DNA from: an uncultured Microbacterium sp.
GTDB lineage: Bacteria; Actinomycetota; Actinomycetes; Actinomycetales; Microbacteriaceae
DNA: 20,387 nt
Assembly (NCBI GenBank): GCA_937926065.1
Contig: CALANM010000059.1
Location: 1-20,387 of the forward strand
Direction of reading: 5' to 3'
Shown: in pieces, positions 15,264 through 20,387 of the stretch
How the letters are laid out: each line of letters starts with the position of its first letter
How positions within the stretch are numbered: the first letter of the stretch is position 1
Translations under genes and position numbers: made by a program
The notes under the pieces: generated by a model
The model's input: the letters and a program-made list of their open reading frames with translations, nothing else
Database searches by the model: none
What the model was told of the DNA's origin: nothing

Positions 15264-15317
15264 TTGCTCGCAGGCTCTGTGGGTGTTACTGTAGCCGAAA
15301 ATCAGTTAGATCCCTAG
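15264..15317 (+). promoter_or_regulatory. Importer operon promoter with degenerate CTAGA-NN-TCTAG site
   Basis: TTGCTC (15264-15269), 17 bp, TACTGT (15287-15292) predicts transcription from about 15299 into the livF-K operon, with a 5' leader of about 90 bases. TTAGATCCCTAG (15306-15317) lies at roughly +7 to +18 and matches CTAGA-NN-TCTAG at 8 of 10 fixed positions, followed by CG as in the ligase promoter site. A repressor there would block initiation. The match is imperfect, so the shared-regulator reading is moderate. Confidence 0.55.
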
Positions 15318-15389
15318 CGGATATTCGCGAAGGTGCGAATGTCCAGGATCCGATCCGACAGCCAGAGTTGACCGAGGAGCGACCCCACC

Positions 15390-16184
15390 GTGCTGCAGCT
15401 AGAGCAGGTATCCGTCACGTATGGCGGCACGCTGCGCGCCGTCCAGGACGTGAGCCTCACCGTGCCGGACGGGGCGAGCGTCGCCCTCCTCGGCAGCAAC
15501 GGTGCCGGCAAGTCCACGACCCTGCGGGCGATCTCGCAGAACCTTCGGCGCCACCGTGCACGCATCACGAGCGGCCAGATCACCTTCGACGGGGAGGTCC
15601 TCAACGGACGCCCGATGTTCGAGGTCATCGACCGCGGTGTGGTCCAGGTTCCCGAGGGGCGCCGCATCCTGGGCCGACTGAGCGTCGAGGAGAACCTCCG
15701 CGTCGGCGGTCTGCGGCTGGGCCGCAAAGAGCTCGCCTCCCGTCGCGAGGAGGTGTACGAGCTCTTCCCGCGCCTCGGGGAGCGCCGTCACCAGCGCGGC
15801 CTCCTGCTCTCCGGCGGCGAGCAGCAGATGCTCGCGATCGGCCGCGCCCTCATGTCGTCGCCGAAGCTCATCATGTTCGACGAGCCCTCGCTCGGACTCG
15901 CGCCGATCATCGTCGCCCAGATCGCGGACATCATCCGCAGCATCAACGCGAAGGGCACCTCGGTGCTGCTGATCGAGCAGAACGCGAACATGGCGCTGTC
16001 GGTCGCCCAGTACGCGTACGTGCTCGAGCTGGGCAAGGTCTCGCTCGAGGGGAAGAGCGAGGACCTCATGAAGTCCGACACCATCAAGGATCTCTACCTG
16101 GGACACAGCGGCGGCGACGTCGCCACGCTCGACGCCCCCGCTGCCGAGCGCGTGCTCGCCCCCTGGAAGGGAGACGCACGATGA
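15390..16184 (+). CDS. livF: ABC transporter ATP-binding protein, LivF type
   Basis: 264-aa cytoplasmic ATPase of a HAAT-family (branched-chain amino acid-type) importer. Walker A is LGSNGAGKST at about residues 34-43, the signature LSGGEQQ is at 140-146, Walker B LIMFDE is at 160-165, and the switch histidine position reads LLIEQN, with Gln as is normal for LivF. Length is slightly above the roughly 235 aa of E. coli LivF because of an extra C-terminal tail of about 25 residues. GTG 15390 is preceded by GAGGAG at a spacing of about 10. First gene of a five-gene operon; its stop overlaps the next ATG (ATGA). The gene order F-G-H-M-K reverses that of the E. coli operon. The transported compound is probably not an amino acid given the catabolic neighbours. 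Confidence 0.92.
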   Translation: MLQLEQVSVTYGGTLRAVQDVSLTVPDGASVALLGSNGAGKSTTLRAISQNLRRHRARITSGQITFDGEVLNGRPMFEVIDRGVVQVPEGRRILGRLSVEENLRVGGLRLGRKELASRREEVYELFPRLGERRHQRGLLLSGGEQQMLAIGRALMSSPKLIMFDEPSLGLAPIIVAQIADIIRSINAKGTSVLLIEQNANMALSVAQYAYVLELGKVSLEGKSEDLMKSDTIKDLYLGHSGGDVATLDAPAAERVLAPWKGDAR

Positions 16185-16963
16185 CCCGCGCACCTCTCCA
16201 CGTCGACCGCGTCACTGTTCGCTTCGGAGCCGTTCGTGCCCTCAACGACGTCTCGTTCGTCGTCGAGCCCGGCACCGTGCACGCCGTCATCGGCCCCAAC
16301 GGCGCCGGCAAGTCCTCGCTCCTCAACGTGCTCTCGGGTGTCTACGTGCCCAGCGAGGGCAGCGTGCGCTGGGGTGACACGACCCTCACCGGCATGCGTC
16401 CCGACCAGATCACCGCGCTCGGCCTGGGCCGCTCGTTCCAGAACCTCGGCCTCGCCGGAGCGCAGACGGTCGAGGAGAACATCATGCTCGGTCGCCACTC
16501 GCTCATGAAGGCGGGCTTCTTCTCGAGCGGACTGGGACTGCCATACGCCCGCCGCGAGGAGCGGATCCACCGCGACCGCGTGCACGAGATCGCCGAGTTC
16601 ATGGGCCTGCGCAACCTCCTCGACGCCGACGTCTCGTCGCTGTCGTACGGCGTGCAGAAGCGCGTCGACCTGGCGCGCGCCCTGGCCACCGAGCCCAAGA
16701 TCCTCCTCCTCGACGAGCCGGTCGCCGGCATGAACGCGAGCGAGAAGCGCGTCATCACATCGCTCCTGCGCACGATGATGGCCTCCCTCGACCTCACCGT
16801 CATCCTCGTCGAGCACGACATGGAGATGGTCATGGGCCTTTCTGACCACGTCACCGTCATCAACTTCGGCGAGGTCATCGCCGACGGCACACCGGCCGAA
16901 GTCCAGGCCGACCCCGCCGTCATCGCGGCATACCTCGGCGAACCGGAAGGGGCCGCACAGTGA
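16181..16963 (+). CDS. livG: ABC transporter ATP-binding protein, LivG type
   Basis: 260-aa ATPase partner of LivF. Walker A is GPNGAGKSS (residues 38-46), the LivG-typical FQNLGL Q-loop is near 86-91, and the signature is SLSYGVQKRVDLARAL (about 153-168, with Tyr-Gly as often seen in LivG). Walker B is ILLLDEP (174-180), the conserved PVAGMN follows, and the H-loop is VEHDMEMVM. GGAAGGGAG lies 6-13 bases before ATG 16181. It overlaps livF by four bases and livH by four (GTGA), giving a fully coupled reading order. With LivF it energises the LivH/LivM channel at the inner face of the membrane. Confidence 0.92.
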   Translation: MTRAPLHVDRVTVRFGAVRALNDVSFVVEPGTVHAVIGPNGAGKSSLLNVLSGVYVPSEGSVRWGDTTLTGMRPDQITALGLGRSFQNLGLAGAQTVEENIMLGRHSLMKAGFFSSGLGLPYARREERIHRDRVHEIAEFMGLRNLLDADVSSLSYGVQKRVDLARALATEPKILLLDEPVAGMNASEKRVITSLLRTMMASLDLTVILVEHDMEMVMGLSDHVTVINFGEVIADGTPAEVQADPAVIAAYLGEPEGAAQ

Positions 16964-17850
16964 GTGACTTCCTCTCAACCCTGATCAGCGGGCTCTCGCT
17001 CGGCTCGATCTACGCGCTCGTCGCCCTCGGCATCGTCATCCTCTTCAAGTCGAGCGAGGTCATGAACTTCGCCCACGGCTCCATCGCCGTGCTCGGCGCC
17101 TTCGCCGCGGGGCGCGCCTCCGACATCCTCGGCTTCTGGGGCGGCGTGCTGGTGGGCCTCGCGGTGGCGGGTCTGTTCGCCCTGTTCGTCGAACGGGTGC
17201 TCGTGCGGGCCATGAAGAACGCGCCCATCGTCTCGCTGGCGATCATGACGATCGGCCTCCAGGTGATCCTCGACACCGAGCTCCCGCGTCAGATCGGCTC
17301 CGACATCATCCAGCTCCACCAGCCGTGGGGCCTGGACAGCGTCGACATCGGCGGCACCCTGGTGCCTTGGAACCGCATCTTCACGATCCTCGTGACGCTC
17401 GTCATCATCGTCGCGTTCCTGCTCGCGTTCCGCTTCTCCAGCTGGGGCGTCTCGATGCGCGCCGCTGCCGAAGACCGCGAGGCGTCGGAGCTGGTGGGCA
17501 TAAAGCTCAGCCGGATCACGATGGTGTCGTGGGTTCTGGCGGGCGTGCTCGCCGGCGTCGCGGGCATCATGCTCTCGGGCGCCCCGAGCGCGGGCCTGAC
17601 CCCGACGATGGCCGTCATCGCGCTGCGAGCCTTCCCGGCCGCGATCATCGGCGGGCTCGACTCGGTCACCGGCGCCCTCGTCGGCGGTCTGCTCATCGGA
17701 GTGCTCGAAGCCCTCACCATCACGTATCAGTCGGAGCTGTCGTTCCTGGGCCGCGGCCTCGGCGACGTCGTCAGCTACCTCCTGATGTTCATCGTTCTGC
17801 TGGTGCGCCCGCAGGGCCTCTTCGGCCGCAAGGAGGTCGTCCGTGCCTGA
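16960..17850 (+). CDS. livH: ABC transporter permease, LivH type
   Basis: 296-aa permease of the branched-chain amino acid-type family, with about eight hydrophobic segments. Family landmarks are the N-terminal GLSLGSIYALVALGIV, the EVMNFAHGS motif, the cytoplasmic coupling stretch RAAAEDREASELVGIKLSR and the C-terminal RPQGLFGRKE. Cited stretches are short extracts only. GTG 16960 overlaps the livG stop, with GGAAGGGG about 7 bases upstream. It should pair with LivM to form the membrane channel. Length and all segments are complete. Confidence 0.93.
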   Translation: MSDFLSTLISGLSLGSIYALVALGIVILFKSSEVMNFAHGSIAVLGAFAAGRASDILGFWGGVLVGLAVAGLFALFVERVLVRAMKNAPIVSLAIMTIGLQVILDTELPRQIGSDIIQLHQPWGLDSVDIGGTLVPWNRIFTILVTLVIIVAFLLAFRFSSWGVSMRAAAEDREASELVGIKLSRITMVSWVLAGVLAGVAGIMLSGAPSAGLTPTMAVIALRAFPAAIIGGLDSVTGALVGGLLIGVLEALTITYQSELSFLGRGLGDVVSYLLMFIVLLVRPQGLFGRKEVVRA

Positions 17851-18997
17851 GTCCATCGACACGCAGAAGCCGCCGACCATCACGGTCGCCGTCCCCACCC
17901 AGCGCCGCCGCCGCAAGAGCGACAAGCGCACGTGGAAGTGGGCTGCGATCGCGGTGCTCGCGGTGATCGCCCTCATCGCGCCGCTGTACCTCACCTCGTA
18001 CTGGCTGCAGCTGGTATTCGCGGTGTCGGCCATCGCGATCGGCGCCATCGGCCTCAACCTGGTCACGGGAACGGCCGACCAGCTGTCGCTGGCCAACCCG
18101 TTCTTCATGGTGGTCGGCGCCCTCACCTACGTTGTGCTGTGCAGCGAGGCCGATGCCGAGCGCGGTCTTGTCGGGCTGGGCCTCCCTCCGATCGTCGGAC
18201 TCGTCGGCGGCGTCGCCCTCGCGATGGTCGCGGGCCTGCTGTTCTCACCGATCGCGTCGCGCCTGCGCGGCATCTACCTCGGCATGGCGAGCTTCGGCCT
18301 CGTGTTCGTCGCGATCTACGTGCTGAACAACGCCGGTGCCCTGTCGGGTGGCTTCAACGGCCGCAGCGTCCCCACGTTCGAGCTGTTCGGCATCGTCTTC
18401 GGGCGCAGCGACGAGCCGCTCGTCATCGCGGGCGTGCCCTTCGGCCGCTGGGAGCTGCTCTGGTACCTCGGGCTCATCCTGCTCGTGCTCGCCGCCTGGT
18501 TCGCCTCGAACATCCTCAAGTCGCGCTCGGGCCGCGCGCTGCGCCTGATCGCCTCGGGCGATCTCCCGGCATCCGTGTCGGGTGTGCACGTCGCCTGGTA
18601 CAAGGCGCAGGTGTTCGCGATCTCGGGCATGTACGCCGGTCTCGCCGGCGTCCTGTACGCGCTGTCGATCGGCTCCATCGCCCCCGAGACGTTCAGCCTG
18701 GAGCTCGCCCTCGAGTTCCTCGCGATGATCGTCATCGGCGGAATGGGCTCGGTGGCCGGCGCCATCATCGGCGCGACCTTCGTCGCCGCCCTGCCGCTGC
18801 TGCTGCAGTACGCGCTCGGCGGTGTGCCGATGTTCCAGACGGGCGAGATCTCCGCCGCGAACGTCGCGAACTACGTCTACGGACTCGCGGTCATCCTCGT
18901 CCTCATCTTCAAGCCGTCCGGACTCGTCGGCATCTGGCGAGACGTGATGAACAGCTTCCGGCGACGGAAGAACATCCCTACCACCACAGAAAGTTGA
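17843..18997 (+). CDS. livM: ABC transporter permease, LivM type
   Basis: 384-aa permease partner of LivH, with about nine to ten hydrophobic segments. It starts with a hydrophilic arginine/lysine-rich cytoplasmic N-terminus of about 35 residues, longer than usual. The coupling stretch reads LRLIASGDLPASVSGVHVAWYK in place of the commoner RDNEIAAEAMG-like sequence, quoted here only by its position (about residues 233-254). IVIGGMGSVAGAIIGA and the C-terminal IFKPSGLVGIW are family hallmarks. GTG 17843 overlaps livH by 8 bp and has AAGGAGG 6 bases upstream. The unusual coupling sequence may reflect a specialised subfamily. Confidence 0.92.
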   Translation: MPESIDTQKPPTITVAVPTQRRRRKSDKRTWKWAAIAVLAVIALIAPLYLTSYWLQLVFAVSAIAIGAIGLNLVTGTADQLSLANPFFMVVGALTYVVLCSEADAERGLVGLGLPPIVGLVGGVALAMVAGLLFSPIASRLRGIYLGMASFGLVFVAIYVLNNAGALSGGFNGRSVPTFELFGIVFGRSDEPLVIAGVPFGRWELLWYLGLILLVLAAWFASNILKSRSGRALRLIASGDLPASVSGVHVAWYKAQVFAISGMYAGLAGVLYALSIGSIAPETFSLELALEFLAMIVIGGMGSVAGAIIGATFVAALPLLLQYALGGVPMFQTGEISAANVANYVYGLAVILVLIFKPSGLVGIWRDVMNSFRRRKNIPTTTES

Positions 18998-19005
18998 CAA
19001 CGAAT

Positions 19006-20238
19006 ATGCGATCAAAGACGATCCTCGTCGGCGTGGCCGGCGTTGCGGTCCTCGGTATGGCGCTGGCCGGCTGCTCGTCGAAGAGCACGGAGACCCCCGG
19101 TGCAGCGGCCGACGGCGCGGTCAAGACCGGCCAGGGCATCTCGGGCACCACGATCACTCTCACCGCGGAGGTGGACCTCAACGGCCCCTTCAAGGTGAAC
19201 AGCGAGGACGAGTCCCGCGGATACAAGCTCTACTGGGAGGAGCAGAATGCCGCCGGCGGCGTCTGCGAGACCTACGACGTCAAGATCAACGTCGTCTCGC
19301 ACGACTACGACGTGCAGAAGGCCGTAACGGTCTTCAACCAGACGTCGCCCGAGACGCTGGCCTACCAGGACTTCGTGGGCGGCTCGCACACCGCGGCCGT
19401 GCTCGAGGAGGCCGAGGCCAACAACCTCCTGCTCTCGCCGTCGTCGACCACGCACACCGTGCTCGCCTCGCCGGTCGTCACGGGCACGTGGGCCGCATAC
19501 GACGTCGACCTGCGCATCGTCTTCCAGTGGCTGCTCGAGCAGGGCGAGGTCGCCGAGGGCGACACCGTCGGCGTCATCTACAACGAGGGTGACTACGGCC
19601 AGGCTGCCCTCGAGGGCGCTCAGGAGTTCGCCGAAGCGCACGACATCACGCTCGTCGAGGCGCAGGTCAAGGCGACCGACTCGGACATGACCGCCGCCGT
19701 GCAGTCGGCCACCTCGGCCGACGCGAGCGCCGTCCTCCTCGCCGGCACCCCGCCGCAGCTCGCCTCGGTGGCGACGATCCTCCAGGGCGCAGGATCCGAC
19801 ATCGCGATCGGCGGCTCGAACCCGACGATCTCTTCGTCGCTGCTGGGCACGCCGGCTGCCGACTACCTCGCCGAGCACTTCGTGGGCGTCTCGTACGTGA
19901 CCACCTACGAGGAGGGCTACGGCAAGGACCTTTTCGACCGCCTCACCGAGGCGAACCCGGGTGCGACGCTCACCTCGCAGGCGGCCATCGGCTACCAGAA
20001 GGGTGCGATCATGCACAAGATCCTCGAGGCCGCCTGCGCCGCGGGTGACCTGACGCCCGCAGGCGTCGTCGAGGCCCGTGCGAACATCGGCATCGTCTCG
20101 CTGCCCGACCTCGGCCCCGACATGGACTACTCGAAGCTCGGCGAGTCGCCGACGAAGTCCGGCTACGTGGTCACGCTCGACGGCGCGGTCACGGGTGGCC
20201 TGAAGGTCGTCTCGGACGGCCTGTACGAGCTGAAGTAA
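19006..20238 (+). CDS. Substrate-binding lipoprotein of the importer, LivK type
   Basis: 410-aa type I periplasmic-binding-fold protein that captures the substrate outside the cell. The signal peptide (basic MRSK, hydrophobic core) ends in the lipobox LAGC with Cys23, so it is anchored as a lipoprotein, as expected in a Gram-positive. A Ser/Thr/Ala linker follows, then the two-lobe domain with TITLTAEVDLNGPF, DYDVQKAVTVFNQ, VGVIYNEGDYGQAALEG (cited as separate landmarks) and FVGVSY. It begins 8 bp after livM; the ribosome site is weak (AGAAAG). It closes the operon before a strong terminator. The binding pocket does not show the standard amino-acid signature to my eye, so the ligand is open; a small carboxylate is suggested only by context. 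Confidence 0.9.
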   Translation: MRSKTILVGVAGVAVLGMALAGCSSKSTETPGAAADGAVKTGQGISGTTITLTAEVDLNGPFKVNSEDESRGYKLYWEEQNAAGGVCETYDVKINVVSHDYDVQKAVTVFNQTSPETLAYQDFVGGSHTAAVLEEAEANNLLLSPSSTTHTVLASPVVTGTWAAYDVDLRIVFQWLLEQGEVAEGDTVGVIYNEGDYGQAALEGAQEFAEAHDITLVEAQVKATDSDMTAAVQSATSADASAVLLAGTPPQLASVATILQGAGSDIAIGGSNPTISSSLLGTPAADYLAEHFVGVSYVTTYEEGYGKDLFDRLTEANPGATLTSQAAIGYQKGAIMHKILEAACAAGDLTPAGVVEARANIGIVSLPDLGPDMDYSKLGESPTKSGYVVTLDGAVTGGLKVVSDGLYELK

Positions 20239-20254
20239 CCTCCCCCCGATCAGG

Positions 20255-20290
20255 ACGGCCCCCGGAATGTGCGTTCCGGGGGCCGTTCTT
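20255..20290 (+). terminator. Intrinsic terminator of the importer operon
   Basis: A perfect 13-bp stem, ACGGCCCCCGGAA (20255-20267) with TTCCGGGGGCCGT (20274-20286), a 6-base loop TGTGCG and a short TCTT tail. It starts 17 bases after the stop of the binding-protein gene. The remaining 97 bases to the window end show no gene I can support. Confidence 0.9.
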
Positions 20291-20387
20291 CGTGCGCTCC
20301 GCGCGGATGTGTGCCGCAGCGGATGCCGTGGCCGCTCCCGCCACCCGTACACACGAAGCGCCCCGGTCGCGCGAAGAACCCCCGGTG

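Noticed and set aside
15399..15410. CTAGAGCAGGTA at the start of livF
   Set aside because: Single half-site within coding sequence with no right arm.
18993..19001. GTTGACAAC palindrome and TTGACA box before the binding-protein gene
   Set aside because: No -10 box at a workable distance before the ATG at 19006; it spans the livM stop, so it is probably chance sequence.
19012..20352. Long minus-strand open frame over the binding-protein gene
   Set aside because: Antisense shadow typical of GC-rich coding DNA; Arg/Gly/Val-rich with no domain, while the plus strand encodes a complete lipoprotein.
1..20387. CRISPR arrays, tRNA/rRNA genes, insertion sequences, prophage or defence genes
   Set aside because: No spaced repeats, cloverleaf signatures, transposase, integrase or nuclease motifs were seen on either strand.

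Overview
The window is very GC-rich, tightly packed, and uses GTG and TTG starts alongside ATG. It looks like an actinobacterial chromosome, most likely Microbacteriaceae (Microbacterium-like). That assignment rests on base composition, gene style and protein flavour only; no rRNA or other marker gene is present. I see no tRNA, rRNA, CRISPR array, insertion sequence, integrase or attachment site, and no gene-free stretch longer than about 300 bases.

Layout. Positions 1-4832 hold four apparently unrelated genes: the 3' part of a SipW-type signal peptidase (+), overlapping tail-to-tail with a large LuxR-type ATPase regulator (-), then an NAD-dependent epimerase/dehydratase (-) and an unrecognised membrane protein (-). 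From 4930 to 20290 the window is one catabolic island. An enoyl-CoA hydratase and a 3-hydroxyacyl-CoA dehydrogenase (-) diverge from a thiolase and a second crotonase (+). A CoA ligase followed by a MarR regulator (-) diverges from an aminoglycoside-phosphotransferase-like kinase (frameshifted in this sequence) and an ACAD10/11-type acyl-CoA dehydrogenase (+). A PaaI-like thioesterase, a second MarR regulator and an SDR dehydrogenase (-) diverge from a complete five-gene branched-chain-amino-acid-type ABC importer, livF-G-H-M-K in that order (+), which ends in a strong intrinsic terminator.

How the genes fit together. The importer would take up a carboxylate and the ligase would activate it to a CoA thioester. 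The hydratase, dehydrogenase and thiolase complete a beta-oxidation spiral. Kinase plus ACAD10/11-type dehydrogenase plus SDR plus ligase is the enzyme set known from levulinate (4-oxo/4-hydroxy acid) catabolism (LvaA, LvaC, LvaD, LvaE). I therefore infer that the island degrades a 4-oxo or 4-hydroxy acid, or a related unusual carboxylate. The second crotonase has lost both hydratase glutamates and keeps an isomerase-like aspartate, which would suit moving a 3-enoyl double bond to the 2 position.

Regulation. A palindrome, CTAGA-NN-TCTAG, occurs inside the ligase promoter, again as an AT-rich patch inside the kinase gene, and in degenerate form just downstream of the importer promoter. A different 6-4-6 inverted repeat (TGTCAA-CACA-TTGACA) covers the -35 box of the thiolase promoter. 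With two MarR genes embedded in the island, this suggests two operator classes controlling one pathway.
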